NCBI GenBank assembly: GCA_965248995.1
Contig: CBDFKY010000016.1
Coordinates: 62,001 to 126,000, forward strand
Length of the DNA: 64,000 nt
Origin: CBDFKY01 sp965248995
GTDB taxonomy: Bacteria > Pseudomonadota > Alphaproteobacteria > Rickettsiales > UBA998
Direction of reading: 5' to 3'
Shown here: piece after piece, positions 52,731 to 62,168 of the stretch
How positions within the stretch are numbered: position 1 is the stretch's first letter
Layout of the letters: each line of letters starts with the position of its first letter
Notes under the pieces: generated by a model
Seen by the model: the letters and a program-made list of their open reading frames with translations, nothing else
Told to the model about the DNA's origin: nothing
The model's database searches: none
Position numbers and translations under genes: made by a program

Positions 52731-55700
52731 ATGATGACGATGAACGGCTGGAGCGAAGGAAAACATGACATCACCCCGGAGCATAAGGGCAAGCCTACGG
52801 AGGATGTGGCCGGTGCGCTGAACCTTGTACCCGCCCGCGTGTCCCCCATCGCGCTCGACATCGACAAATCCGGGGCGATTGAAACCACCTCGCTGAGCGC
52901 CAGCCATACGTATTTCGATATCGACAACGATACGTTCGCGGAGCGGGTGCAGTGGATCTCGCCGACCGACGGGTGGCTGGCGATAGACAAGAATGCCAAC
53001 GGCAAAATCGACAACCAGAGCGAACTGTTCGGAGATGACGGCACTACGAAAGCGTATGCCAAACTCGCGGCACTGGATACGAATCATGACGGTAAAATCA
53101 CTTCCGCCGATACGGATTTCGCCAGCCTTCGCGTGTGGGTGGATGCCAATTCCGACGGCGCCAGCCAGACAGCGGAACTGAAAACCCTGTCCAGCCTCGG
53201 CATCACCTCGCTTTCTCTGGAAACCGCCGCCGGCTCGCTCAGCTCTACGTTCGTACGTAGCGGCGTGACCTATAATGCCCACGATATCCTGCTGGATACC
53301 GACCAGATGGATAGCTGGTACCAGGGAACCCCGGCCGAGATCACGCCCGCCGCGCTCGCCCTGCCGCATTCGCGCGGGTATGGCGATGTGAAATCCATGG
53401 AATACGCGGCCTCAGGCAACGCAGCGCTCGCCGCCAAATTGCAGGCATTGCAGGCGATGCCGATTTCCGGTCTCGACGGGTATTACGGTAAGCTGGAAGC
53501 GATGGTGGAGGAATGGACGGGCACGGGCGCTGTAGCGCGCACCGGTGTAAGCCCGTGGGTGGATGCGCGTCATGCCGCGATCATGGGTCATTTTTCCGGT
53601 ATGGGGACGGATTATTATACGAAAAACATTCCCTCCGACCCGACGCATTTTGAACCGGTGGAAGCGGGATATGCCAGACTGATGGGAGAATTCAGTACCC
53701 GTTTCATCGCGCAAGGCGCGCTGGCCGGAGTATTCGGCAATCCGACCTACAACTCTTCGGATGATAAACTGCATTTTTCCCTGTCCTACAGCCAGATCCT
53801 GTCCAATGCCAAGGCCGGAGCGCCGACGGATACGGCCGATATAAACGTCTATTGGTCGGAAACCGCGCACACCCTGCTGGAATATATTTCGGCGTTCGGC
53901 GTTACGGGGCCAGCGATGCAGACTGCCATCGATACGGCGGCGGGCTATCACGTACAGGTCAACCAGCCGTGGAACTATGTGGCGGGGACAGAGGGCAACG
54001 ACCTGATCAATGGAACGGCAGCGGCGAACTACCTGCACGGAAATGCCGGAGCGGACACCGTTTACGGCGCGGACGGTAACGATTATATTTTAGGCGGCAC
54101 CGGCAACGATCTTCTGCGCGGCGGCACCGGCAATGACAGCATTGCCGATTATGATGGCAACAACACTATTTACGGCGACGCGGGCGACGACACCATCAAC
54201 GGCGGTACGGGAGCGAGCAAATTGTATGGCGGTAGTGGCAATGATTATATTTTAAGTGGCAATGGCAGTGAAACTTTATCCGGCGGCGATGGAGACGATC
54301 GCTTGTACAGCCGAAGCGGCAATGACCGTATTAACGGCGATGCGGGTAATGATTATCTCTATGGTGGTACGGGTAGTTCGACGCTGTCGGGCGGGCTGGG
54401 TGCCGATACGCTGAGCGGTGGGGCCGGCAAGGATACCTTTCTTTATACGAAAGGCGACGGCGACGACATGATCGTCAAGGCTGCAACCGTCACCACCACC
54501 GATGTGCTGAAGCTCACCGGCATCGCTCACACCGAAGTAACGTTCTCGGCGGTCGCAGATGCCGCCTATGTGAACGAACCCAACTCCGTGAAGATCAACG
54601 TCGCGGGCGGCGGTTCCATCCTGCTCGATCATTATCTGGACGGCACCGATACAGGACGGATCGAAAGCCTGCAGTTCAGCGACGGCACGGTGATGACGGC
54701 GGCCCAGATTATTCAGGCAACCGCTGCTTTAGGCACCTCGGGCAACGACACCCTCACCGGCGGGGGCGGGCATGATGTCCTGCTCGGTTTCGACGGCGCG
54801 GACTCCATACTGGGCAGTGCCGGAAACGATACCGCCTATGGGCAGGGAGGCAACGACACCTTGTACGGTGGTGCCGGAAATGACCTGCTGGCGGGCGGCG
54901 AAGGCTCCGACACCTATCACTATGCACGCGGTGACGGCGACGATACCGTTGCCGACTTCGGCAGCGGCACGCAGGATACGCTCGTGCTCGATAACATCAA
55001 CCGCAGCGACGTCTCGTTCAGCGCGATCGACCGCGATGGGAACGGTGCGGTGGACTCCGTCAAGCTTACCATCGCCGGCGGCGGCTCCATCCTGCTGCAG
55101 GACCAGATCTTCCTGAGCGCTTATTACACGATCGATTCCTTGAAGTTCGGCGATGGCACCGTGATGACAGCGCAAGCGATCAACAATTCGCTGCCGACAT
55201 TGGCGCAGAGCGGGACGGAGGGTAACGACCACCTCTATGGTGATGCCCATGACAACGTTATTCTAGGTAACGGGGGAAACGACCAGCTGATCGGTAACGC
55301 CGGTAACGATACGATCTGGGGCGATGACGGCAATGACACCATCAACGGTGGTGACGGGGCGGATCAGCTGATCGGGGATAACGGGAACGGTAACGGCACC
55401 GGGAATGACAGCATCGACGGCGGTGCGGGGAATGACACGTTGTTCGGCGAAGGGGCGAACGATATGCTGAATGGCGGCGATGGAGACGACCAGCTGATCG
55501 GCGCCGCAGGAGATGATGCTCTCGCCGGCGGCATTGGCAACGACACGCTCTGGGGCGGCGACGGCAATGATACGTTGAGCGGCGGCGCGGGTAAAGACCA
55601 GATGACCGGCGGCGCGGGCGCGGATGTTTTCATATTTAGCGCCCTCGCTGACAATCAGGCCGCGAATGCTGATTATATCTGGGACTTTACACACGGTGTC

Positions 55701-55892
55701 GATAAGCTCAGCGTGCATGGTCTCGGCTTCGTGCATCTCGATACGGACGGCGGGCAGACGGAAGCGGGAGAATTACGCTTCAGCGCGACGAACGGTATTA
55801 CCACCATTATTTCTGACCAGACCGGCTTCACCTTTCAACTAAACGGTACCTTCACTGCTGCCACCCTCACCGAAAGCGATTTCATATGGTAA
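52731..55892 (+). CDS. RTX calcium-binding secreted protein
   Basis: A 1053-residue acidic protein. The N-terminal half has EF-hand-like Asp-rich loops (ALDIDKSGAIETTS, AIDKNANGKIDNQSELFG, ALDTNHDGKITSADTDF, VWVDANSDGASQ). From about residue 425 there are three blocks of GGxGxDxLx nonapeptides (GADGNDYILGGTGNDLLRGG; AGNDTAYGQGGNDTLYGG; GGDGNDTLSGGAGKDQMTGG), separated by beta domains with SLQFSDGTVMTAAQI repeated (also SLKFGDGTVMTAQAI). The protein ends TLTESDFIW, a typical type I secretion C-terminus. It has no N-terminal signal. No type I exporter genes are in the window. GGAG precedes the ATG at 52731. Confidence 0.93.
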   Translation: MMTMNGWSEGKHDITPEHKGKPTEDVAGALNLVPARVSPIALDIDKSGAIETTSLSASHTYFDIDNDTFAERVQWISPTDGWLAIDKNANGKIDNQSELFGDDGTTKAYAKLAALDTNHDGKITSADTDFASLRVWVDANSDGASQTAELKTLSSLGITSLSLETAAGSLSSTFVRSGVTYNAHDILLDTDQMDSWYQGTPAEITPAALALPHSRGYGDVKSMEYAASGNAALAAKLQALQAMPISGLDGYYGKLEAMVEEWTGTGAVARTGVSPWVDARHAAIMGHFSGMGTDYYTKNIPSDPTHFEPVEAGYARLMGEFSTRFIAQGALAGVFGNPTYNSSDDKLHFSLSYSQILSNAKAGAPTDTADINVYWSETAHTLLEYISAFGVTGPAMQTAIDTAAGYHVQVNQPWNYVAGTEGNDLINGTAAANYLHGNAGADTVYGADGNDYILGGTGNDLLRGGTGNDSIADYDGNNTIYGDAGDDTINGGTGASKLYGGSGNDYILSGNGSETLSGGDGDDRLYSRSGNDRINGDAGNDYLYGGTGSSTLSGGLGADTLSGGAGKDTFLYTKGDGDDMIVKAATVTTTDVLKLTGIAHTEVTFSAVADAAYVNEPNSVKINVAGGGSILLDHYLDGTDTGRIESLQFSDGTVMTAAQIIQATAALGTSGNDTLTGGGGHDVLLGFDGADSILGSAGNDTAYGQGGNDTLYGGAGNDLLAGGEGSDTYHYARGDGDDTVADFGSGTQDTLVLDNINRSDVSFSAIDRDGNGAVDSVKLTIAGGGSILLQDQIFLSAYYTIDSLKFGDGTVMTAQAINNSLPTLAQSGTEGNDHLYGDAHDNVILGNGGNDQLIGNAGNDTIWGDDGNDTINGGDGADQLIGDNGNGNGTGNDSIDGGAGNDTLFGEGANDMLNGGDGDDQLIGAAGDDALAGGIGNDTLWGGDGNDTLSGGAGKDQMTGGAGADVFIFSALADNQAANADYIWDFTHGVDKLSVHGLGFVHLDTDGGQTEAGELRFSATNGITTIISDQTGFTFQLNGTFTAATLTESDFIW

Positions 55893-56138
55893 ACATGGTA
55901 TATCTGGAACTATTGTTTTAGGCGGGTTCTATGGTTTAACTTCTAACGTATACGTTTCAACTAACCTGAAAGCGTATGGATTGGTAAATCGGCAGAGCAG
56001 TATTTGATCATATCCTGAAATATTTATGCATGAGCGAGGCATTGACCGGTTGTTGGAAGCACGTTTGAGAGCATTCATTTCAAGAAAACTTAAAAATGGC
56101 TTGATAATTATCAAGGGGTTGGTAAAGCCTTACATAAT
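55893..56138. other. Convergent gap with a perfect 16-bp palindrome
   Basis: This 246-bp A+T-rich space lies between the ends of the RTX and KaiC-like genes. I see no supportable gene. CTTGATAATTATCAAG at 56100-56115 is a perfect palindrome with no T-run, so it is not a typical terminator and may be a protein-binding site. Confidence 0.5.
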
Positions 56139-57641
56139 CTAACGGTTTTTCAGGAGTTTTTTATCATTGCCGATAAAAACGGGCGTTCCGGTAAGTATGC
56201 CTTGAAATTGACGAAGTATTTCCCCGACCCGTAGCCCGGATTTTTCGATTTTGAATTCGCGAATGGAACGTTCATGCGGTCCACTACGTTTTTTAAGGAC
56301 GGAAATCGTTTGTCTCACTTCCCCCGCTGCCTCGAAAAAGCGAAACAGGATGACGGCATCGGCCAGATAGCTTGTATCGATAGGGGTGTTCATCGCATTA
56401 CCGAGCAGGCCATGTTGCGCGACCACCAAGATAGTGACGACATTCATATGCCCAAGATAGGTCAGCAGTTCATGCAATTGCGCGGTGAGGAAGTGCTCTT
56501 CGGGCATCGCGTTCAGGTAACCGTTCAAGCTGTCGATTACTACCACACGAGCGGGTTCGAAACCATCGGCTCCTTCGGCAGCCTGACGGATGGAATGCGC
56601 GAATTCACCGGGGGAAAGTTCGGCGGGGTCAATCGGCTGAATAGTAATTTTATTATTTTTTATATATTCTTCAAGTGACTGATTGATCCCTGCCGCACGT
56701 TGAAAAAGAGTTTCCACGCGTTCGTCAAAATTAAAAATAGCCGCCCTGTGACCATCCGCAGCGGCGCTCAACGCATATTGCATCGCAAGGGAAGATTTAC
56801 CGACACCTGCAGGCCCTATCAACAATAAGCTGACACCCAGCTCAATGCCTCCGCCCAACATGATATCCAGTTCCGCAATACCGCTTGCTAATCGTTTTTT
56901 ATCCGAAGATTGCCGGTGTTCAGAAGCGACCAGACGGGGGAAAATGGCGAGGCCGCCCTTGCGTATGCTGAAATCGTGAAACCCCCCGCGATATTTTTGT
57001 CCGCGCAGTTTGGTAATCCGCAGACGCCGCCGCTCTGAGCCGTATTCGGGTGAGAGCTGATCCAGGCTGATGACGCCATGCGCAATGCTTTCCAGTTGCT
57101 TGTCTTCCTCGCGTGTCGCCGTTTTATCGTCGAGAAACAGCGTTGTACAATTCCTGCCCAGAAAAAACTGTTTCAATGCCAGAACCTGACGGCGATAACG
57201 CAGCAGATTTTGCGCCAGCAGTTTTACTTCTGCGAGTGAATCGATTACGCAACGTGAAGGCTTCAACGTTTCAATCTGCTCGATGATCGCTTTTGTCGTT
57301 TCGCTCAGTTCCACTTCGGAAGGCTGATACATGGTATACTGGTTTTCATACTGCAGCTCGCTTTCCTTCGCCACCAGTTCGAATATGTTGATGCCTCCCA
57401 GGTCCCAGTCATGAGACCTGGCCGTAGCAAGCAATTCCTGCTTCGTTTCCGACAACGTGATATACATCACGGTCTCACCCTGTTTTACGCCTTCCATTAA
57501 AAACTGCAAGGCCAGGGTCGTTTTGCCGGCACCGGGACTACCGTGGAGCAAATACACCCGGTTGGCGGGAAGGCCTCCCCCTAATATATCGTCTAATTCA
57601 GTGCTTCCGGTCTTTATTGCGACTACGTCATCATTTACCAT
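56139..57641 (-). CDS. Double-domain KaiC-like ATPase
   Basis: A 500-residue protein with two tandem RecA-like KaiC domains. Domain 1 has STELDDILGGGLPANRVYLL and Walker A GSPGAGKT (34-41), then VMYITLSETKQEL and the Walker B-like SRCVIDSLAEVKLL. Domain 2 has IAELDIMLGGGIELGVSLLL, Walker A GPAGVGKSS (276-284), FNFDERVETLFQRAAG and ARVVVIDSLNGYL. It ends in a basic tail (KKLLKNR). No kaiA/kaiB genes are near, so a clock role is not implied. Proteobacterial relatives are linked to signalling. The ATG at 57641 follows GGAGAGG. Confidence 0.92.
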   Translation of the reverse strand: MVNDDVVAIKTGSTELDDILGGGLPANRVYLLHGSPGAGKTTLALQFLMEGVKQGETVMYITLSETKQELLATARSHDWDLGGINIFELVAKESELQYENQYTMYQPSEVELSETTKAIIEQIETLKPSRCVIDSLAEVKLLAQNLLRYRRQVLALKQFFLGRNCTTLFLDDKTATREEDKQLESIAHGVISLDQLSPEYGSERRRLRITKLRGQKYRGGFHDFSIRKGGLAIFPRLVASEHRQSSDKKRLASGIAELDIMLGGGIELGVSLLLIGPAGVGKSSLAMQYALSAAADGHRAAIFNFDERVETLFQRAAGINQSLEEYIKNNKITIQPIDPAELSPGEFAHSIRQAAEGADGFEPARVVVIDSLNGYLNAMPEEHFLTAQLHELLTYLGHMNVVTILVVAQHGLLGNAMNTPIDTSYLADAVILFRFFEAAGEVRQTISVLKKRSGPHERSIREFKIEKSGLRVGEILRQFQGILTGTPVFIGNDKKLLKNR

Positions 57642-57799
57642 CAACCTCTCCTTTAAAGGTATAGGCGGTTTTATTTTCCGAGGCAGTTTTCAAAAATACC
57701 TGTAAATGGAAACTTGCTATATGTACTCTTAGGTACACTAGGCGGTGCTCCGCGTAAAGCATTGTTTGCAGCGCACCAAAAAATTCGCGGGTGGGTCAG

Positions 57800-58429
57800 T
57801 CAGCTTTTATGAATAGCCGACGTTAAGGAAGCGGAATGCAGTTGCTCGCCACGGATTTTCTGTGCGAAACTCCCGCCTGTCATTTGTGCGGAAGTCATGG
57901 CGTGTTGTCCCATCTGGCCGACACGGGTGGTCACGCTCACCACTCCGTCATGCAGTTCGCTCCCAAGCTGCGGCGGCGCTGCAGCGATCGCCCCGACCCC
58001 GAGCGCCGTGCCGGTGAACAGGACGCCCCGGTTGCTTTCATCCAGCGCATGAGCGGCTGTTTCCGGAATCAAATGCATATATTCGAAGAACCGCTGCATC
58101 AGTTTGATAATAATCCCGCCCTGCTCGGTGAAATCATGAGCTTCCAGTGTTTTTCCGGCGAGTTGATTGATGCCGATCACGTTGCCGATATTGGCGGATA
58201 TTTCCGCTGCGGATTGAATAAAATGCTGCGCGGTGAGGGCGATATCCGCGATGGTGTGGGAAAATCCCTGAGGAATGGAACTAAGCGTGTCGGGATTCAA
58301 ATCACCAAGATCATTCAACGTGTTAAGCCCTACCGAATGGCCGATGAACTCCGCCAGCCCGTCTATACCCGGAATGACCACGGCGCATACGGTGGCAGCT
58401 CTGGCAATGGAGGCAATGGTATGTAACAT
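57800..58429 (-). CDS. Unknown helical protein (209 aa)
   Basis: I do not recognise this 209-residue protein. The N-terminus is hydrophobic (TIASIARAATVCAVVIPGID) and may be a signal or membrane anchor. The rest is helical with a Gly/Ala-rich hydrophobic stretch (GVLFTGTALGVGAIAAAP) that could insert in a membrane. It ends AIHKS. AAAGGTG precedes the ATG. It lies 158 bp upstream of the KaiC-like gene on the same strand, so they may be co-transcribed. The opposite strand has a long open frame, but this strand has the ribosome binding site. Confidence 0.6.
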   Translation of the reverse strand: MLHTIASIARAATVCAVVIPGIDGLAEFIGHSVGLNTLNDLGDLNPDTLSSIPQGFSHTIADIALTAQHFIQSAAEISANIGNVIGINQLAGKTLEAHDFTEQGGIIIKLMQRFFEYMHLIPETAAHALDESNRGVLFTGTALGVGAIAAAPPQLGSELHDGVVSVTTRVGQMGQHAMTSAQMTGGSFAQKIRGEQLHSASLTSAIHKS

Positions 58430-58505
58430 TGTGCACCTTTTGAATTTCTCTCTTAATCTAACAGTTATCTATGACAATTTCATGACTGGATGCTATAAAA
58501 GAAAG

Positions 58506-58976
58506 ATGCTTTTAGTGGTCGCGATAGCACTGTATGACGCAAGCGGAAACGTACTGGTGCAGCAACGCCCCGAAGGCAAGCCCATGGCCGGCCTGTGGGA
58601 ATTTCCGGGCGGCAAGGTAGAACCGGGTGAAACGCCGGAGCAGGCGCTGGTTCGGGAAGTCCACGAAGAACTGCGCATCGAAATCGCCGAAGATGATCTT
58701 TTTCCGCTTTCTTTCGTCACGCATCCGATGGAACAGGAAACACCGAACGAAGCCGGGATGACAACACCACGACATTTACTATTGCTGCTTTATCAATGCG
58801 CTAAATGGAAAGGAAAAATCATCGGGCAGGAAGGACAGGTGTGGCAGTGGGCGGATGAACTGACGCTGCGCGCCCTGTCCATGCCCCCCGCAGATCTCCC
58901 GCTACTCGACATCATCTTTCGCGCACCGCTTGACAGTGGAGGTAAAACCCTTAACATGACTTCCTGCAATCGTTGA
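58506..58976 (+). CDS. mutT: MutT-type NUDIX hydrolase (8-oxo-dGTP diphosphatase)
   Basis: A 156-residue NUDIX enzyme that cleanses oxidised nucleotides. The NUDIX box GGKVEPGETPEQALVREVHE with following ELRIE is complete. The start MLLVVAIALYDASGNVLVQQ, then RPEGKPMAGLWEFPGG, is typical of MutT. The ATG at 58506 is chosen because it matches the family N-terminus; 58482 would add eight residues, and the much longer frame upstream overlaps a divergent gene. It is 11 bp before gcdH. Confidence 0.9.
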   Translation: MLLVVAIALYDASGNVLVQQRPEGKPMAGLWEFPGGKVEPGETPEQALVREVHEELRIEIAEDDLFPLSFVTHPMEQETPNEAGMTTPRHLLLLLYQCAKWKGKIIGQEGQVWQWADELTLRALSMPPADLPLLDIIFRAPLDSGGKTLNMTSCNR

Positions 58977-58987
58977 GGTAAAATACC

Positions 58988-60184
58988 GTGAATGCCACCA
59001 CTCCGTTCCACTGGGACGATCCCTTTGCCCTCGCTGAACAGCTGAACGAGGAAGAGCGCCTGATCCAGGAAATGACGCGTAAATTTGCCCGGGAAGAACT
59101 GTTTCCGCACATTCTAAAAGCCAACCGCGCAGGCCATTTCGACAGGCAGATCATGGTTGAGTGGGGAAAGCTCGGCCTGCTCGGTTCCACGATCGAAGGA
59201 TATGGCTGCGCCGGCACGTCGCACGTCGCATACGGCCTGATCGCCCGTGAGATCGAATGGGTGGACAGCGGCTATCGTTCCGCGCTTTCTGTACAGTCCA
59301 GCCTCGTGATGTATCCCTTGTCGGAATATGCGGGTGAGAAAATAAAGCAGGCGTACCTGCCGCGACTGGCCACCGGAGAGATGATCGGCTGTTTCGGACT
59401 GACGGAACCCGACCACGGTTCAGATCCTTCCGGCATGAAGACGCGGGCCGTGAAAGTGCCGGGAGGTTACCGTTTGAGCGGTTCGAAGACCTGGATCACC
59501 AATTCCCCGATCGCAGATATCGCCGTCGTATGGGCGAAAATAGTGGGGGACGCATCCATCCCGGACGGGACCGTCTGCGGATTCGTGGTTACGCGTGAAA
59601 CGGAAGGCTTCACGACTCCTTCCATAGAGGGGAAATTATCGCTGAGGGCATCGGAAACCGGTATGATCATGCTGGAGGAAGCTTTTGTCCCGGACGATCA
59701 CCGGTTGAACGTGACGGGGATGAAAGGTCCGTTTTCCTGCCTGAACAAAGCACGCTACGGTATCGGCTGGGGAGCGCTCGGCGCCGCAGGTTTCTGTTTC
59801 GCCGCCGCCCGTGAATATACGTTGTCGCGTATCCAGTTCGGAAAACCTCTGGCGGCAAACCAGCTGATCCAGAAAAAACTGACCGATATGATGGTGGATA
59901 TCGCGCTGGGTCTGCAAGCCTGCCTGCGGGTGGGGCGGCTGATGGACGAACGGCGGGCGGCGCCGGAAATGATTTCGATGATCAAGCGGAATTCCGCCGG
60001 CAAAGCTTTGGAGATCGCGCGCACCGCCCGGGATATGCACGGGGGCAACGGTATCGCCGACGAATACCATATCATGCGCCATATGGTGAATCTGGAGAGC
60101 GTTAATACCTATGAAGGAACGCACGATATCCATGCGCTGATTCTGGGACGCGCCATCACCGGCATTCCCGCCTTCGGAGGGTAA
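58988..60184 (+). CDS. gcdH: Glutaryl-CoA dehydrogenase
   Basis: A 398-residue acyl-CoA dehydrogenase that converts glutaryl-CoA to crotonyl-CoA in lysine/tryptophan breakdown. FAD-binding and family blocks: GCFGLTEPDHGSDPSGMKTR, GSKTWITNSPIADIAVVWAK, LTDMMVDIALGLQACLRVGR and MHGGNGIADEYHIMRHMVNL. The catalytic Glu lies in NTYEGTHDIHAL at about residue 376, the place specific to this subfamily. The start is GTG with GAGGTAAAATACC before it. The cysD-like gene follows 4 bp after the stop. Confidence 0.95.
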   Translation: MNATTPFHWDDPFALAEQLNEEERLIQEMTRKFAREELFPHILKANRAGHFDRQIMVEWGKLGLLGSTIEGYGCAGTSHVAYGLIAREIEWVDSGYRSALSVQSSLVMYPLSEYAGEKIKQAYLPRLATGEMIGCFGLTEPDHGSDPSGMKTRAVKVPGGYRLSGSKTWITNSPIADIAVVWAKIVGDASIPDGTVCGFVVTRETEGFTTPSIEGKLSLRASETGMIMLEEAFVPDDHRLNVTGMKGPFSCLNKARYGIGWGALGAAGFCFAAAREYTLSRIQFGKPLAANQLIQKKLTDMMVDIALGLQACLRVGRLMDERRAAPEMISMIKRNSAGKALEIARTARDMHGGNGIADEYHIMRHMVNLESVNTYEGTHDIHALILGRAITGIPAFGG

Positions 60185-60188
60185 GCAT

Positions 60189-61028
60189 ATGCCGCTTGGC
60201 CGCCTTGAACAGCTCGAAGCACGCAGTATCCATATCTTCCGGGAAGCATATCACGCGATTCCGAAGCTGGGAATGCTCTGGTCGTTCGGCAAGGATTCCA
60301 CAGTGATGATCTGGCTGGCAAAAAAAGCGTTTTTCGGGCATGTGCCGTTTCCCCTGATCCACTGCGACACCGGACTGGAAATGGAAGAGGTGTACGCTTA
60401 TCGCGATACATATGAAACCGCATGGGGTCTGACGCTGCTGCGGGAAACCTGCCCGCCCATCGAGGAAACCGATGCCGGGCTTCCGCATGACGCGCGGATC
60501 GCCGCACGTAAGACGCTGGGATTGAAGCAGGTGATCGCCCACGCGGGTTTTCAGGGCATTATCGCGGGGATTCGCAGGGACGAGGAAGGCACCCGGGCCA
60601 AGGAACGGGTATTCAGTCCTCGCAATCCCGATGCGGCCTGGGACGTCAAGGACCAGCCGCCGGAATTCTGGGGCCAGTATAATACCCGGTTCGCGCCCGG
60701 CTCATCCATGCGGGTGCATCCGTTGCTGCACTGGTCGGAGCTGGACATCTGGAACTATATCGCCGAGCAGAACATCCCCGTGGTTCCGCTTTATTTCGCC
60801 CGCCCTTACCATCAGTTCGAAGGCAGGGATTTCGGTGGCGCCATGATGCGTTTCCGCTCGCTTGGGGAGCGCGGAATCACCTGGCCGGTACCGAGCGAGG
60901 CCGATACGTTGGAAAAGATCATTGCCGAACTAAAGACCACCCGGACTTCCGAACGGGCAGGGCGGCCTATGGGCGCAGATCAGGACGAAGCCAGTTTCGA
61001 GAAACTGCGCGCTGCCGGTTACATGTGA
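60189..61028 (+). CDS. CysD-like sulfate adenylyltransferase subunit, orphan
   Basis: A 279-residue PP-loop ATPase. LEQLEARSIHIFREAYHAIP, then MLWSFGKDSTVMIWLAKKAF, corresponds to the N-terminus and P-loop of CysD (SIGKDSSVML in E. coli), and GIRRDEEGTRAKERVFSPRN, HPLLHWSELDIWNYIAEQNI and RTSERAGR are conserved. It is shorter and more divergent than CysD, and no cysN follows. It may be a CysD relative with a different partner or substrate. It is probably co-transcribed with gcdH. Confidence 0.85.
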   Translation: MPLGRLEQLEARSIHIFREAYHAIPKLGMLWSFGKDSTVMIWLAKKAFFGHVPFPLIHCDTGLEMEEVYAYRDTYETAWGLTLLRETCPPIEETDAGLPHDARIAARKTLGLKQVIAHAGFQGIIAGIRRDEEGTRAKERVFSPRNPDAAWDVKDQPPEFWGQYNTRFAPGSSMRVHPLLHWSELDIWNYIAEQNIPVVPLYFARPYHQFEGRDFGGAMMRFRSLGERGITWPVPSEADTLEKIIAELKTTRTSERAGRPMGADQDEASFEKLRAAGYM

Positions 61029-61033
61029 CGTTT

Positions 61034-61573
61034 TCAGGAAACCTTGATCTTTCCTTCGATGGAATCATCCATCGTCTTGCCGATCACCGTACCTACCGCG
61101 ATTTTCAGGAATGAAACGAGGCTGCCGTGTTTCGTATCCCAGTAATACCCTTCCGACGGTGTAAACTTGATGACGGTGATACGTGGATCATCCTCATCGC
61201 CGGTGAACCAGTTTTTGACGATAGGTTGCCACAATTCTTTTATTTTCGCTTTATCCGTGCTGATTTCCGCTTTGCCATATAACGAAAGAAAATCGGAATG
61301 GCTGGAACCCTGAAAAAGTAGCTGCATGGCAGGATCTTCCATCAGTTCCAGGTTTTTATGACTGTCCGACGCGCTTAAAAACCAGCAATTCCCCTGATCG
61401 TCGATTTTCTGAACCGACATCGGGCGTACCTGCACCGTTTTGCCAGTGATGATCCGCGTACAGAAAAAACAGACCTGCGCTTTTTCCGCCAGCTCCTTGA
61501 TTTTCAGGGCCGCCTCGGCCTGGCTTAAATCCTTATGGTTTTCTTCCGCCTGCTGTTTATTGATGCTGTCCAT
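61034..61573 (-). CDS. Pyridoxamine-phosphate-oxidase-fold stress protein
   Basis: A 179-residue flavin-binding split-barrel protein of the general stress protein 26 type. KAQVCFFCTRIITGKTVQVR, PMSVQKIDDQGNCWFLSASD, SHKNLELMEDPAMQLLFQG and YGKAEISTDKAKIKELWQPI are the typical blocks. It may bind FMN or F420; the substrate is not predictable. The ATG at 61573 has an upstream AGGGATGG. It converges on the CysD-like gene. Confidence 0.88.
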   Translation of the reverse strand: MDSINKQQAEENHKDLSQAEAALKIKELAEKAQVCFFCTRIITGKTVQVRPMSVQKIDDQGNCWFLSASDSHKNLELMEDPAMQLLFQGSSHSDFLSLYGKAEISTDKAKIKELWQPIVKNWFTGDEDDPRITVIKFTPSEGYYWDTKHGSLVSFLKIAVGTVIGKTMDDSIEGKIKVS

Positions 61574-61643
61574 AACCCATCCCTATGATATTTAAGCGGT
61601 GATGATTTCCTGCATGACGTAAGAAAACAATAGGTTTCAACGG

Positions 61644-62093
61644 TTACCGATGCATACGGAATTTGGCTATTTCCACAGCGGCGCGCAGTTCCACTTCTTC
61701 GATCACGTCCCGCAATCCCGAAGGCAGATCCTGCTGTTTGATATCGCCCATCCGTTTTTCGATACTGCTCAGCAGATAAAGCGGCACTTCCCCCAGTAAA
61801 AGCGCATGGCGCAGTTCTTCCAGACCGTCCAGGGTCAGATGCGCCTGACGGATATGTTTCTGACGGCGGGTCACTTCCTCATTGATTCCCTGAACGGATA
61901 AAAGCGTGGAAAGTGAACTGAGCGGTAGGGGTGAACTTGTGGAGGAGAGAGCGGGTGCAGTGGATACGGCAGTGTCCTCTTCACCGATGCTGTCCATCAG
62001 AGTGGAAAAACCCGTTCCATCCGCAGCAGATGATTTTTTCCGCTCCGGACGTTTCGCTGCGTTCAATTTGGAGGGTTGATCGATCTTTATCAT
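61644..62093 (-). CDS. fliX: Flagellar assembly regulator FliX
   Basis: A 149-residue protein. The C-terminal half (RQAHLTLDGLEELRHALLLG, RMGDIKQQDLPSGLRDVIEE, VELRAAVEIAKFRMHR) is the conserved FliX domain; the N-terminus is low-complexity. FliX couples flagellar assembly state to class III/IV gene expression in Caulobacter-like alphaproteobacteria. The ATG at 62093 with GGAGGA is the start; an upstream frame exists. This gene supports an alphaproteobacterial origin. Confidence 0.88.
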   Translation of the reverse strand: MIKIDQPSKLNAAKRPERKKSSAADGTGFSTLMDSIGEEDTAVSTAPALSSTSSPLPLSSLSTLLSVQGINEEVTRRQKHIRQAHLTLDGLEELRHALLLGEVPLYLLSSIEKRMGDIKQQDLPSGLRDVIEEVELRAAVEIAKFRMHR

Positions 62094-62168
62094 GGTGAAT
62101 CCTCCGATCATACCTTATTTTGCATCTCCTGCATAAGGAAAAGGTCTGAGAAGGGGGCGAGGAAAGAC

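Noticed and set aside
55929..56114. A 61-codon reverse-strand frame after the RTX gene
   Set aside because: No ribosome binding site, no domain signal, A+T-rich intergenic composition, and it overlaps the 16-bp palindrome.
57836..58426. A 196-codon + strand frame opposite the unknown protein at 57800-58429
   Set aside because: The reverse-strand frame has a good ribosome binding site (AAAGGTG) and plausible hydrophobic segments; the + frame has neither and runs into the divergent promoter. The choice is not certain.
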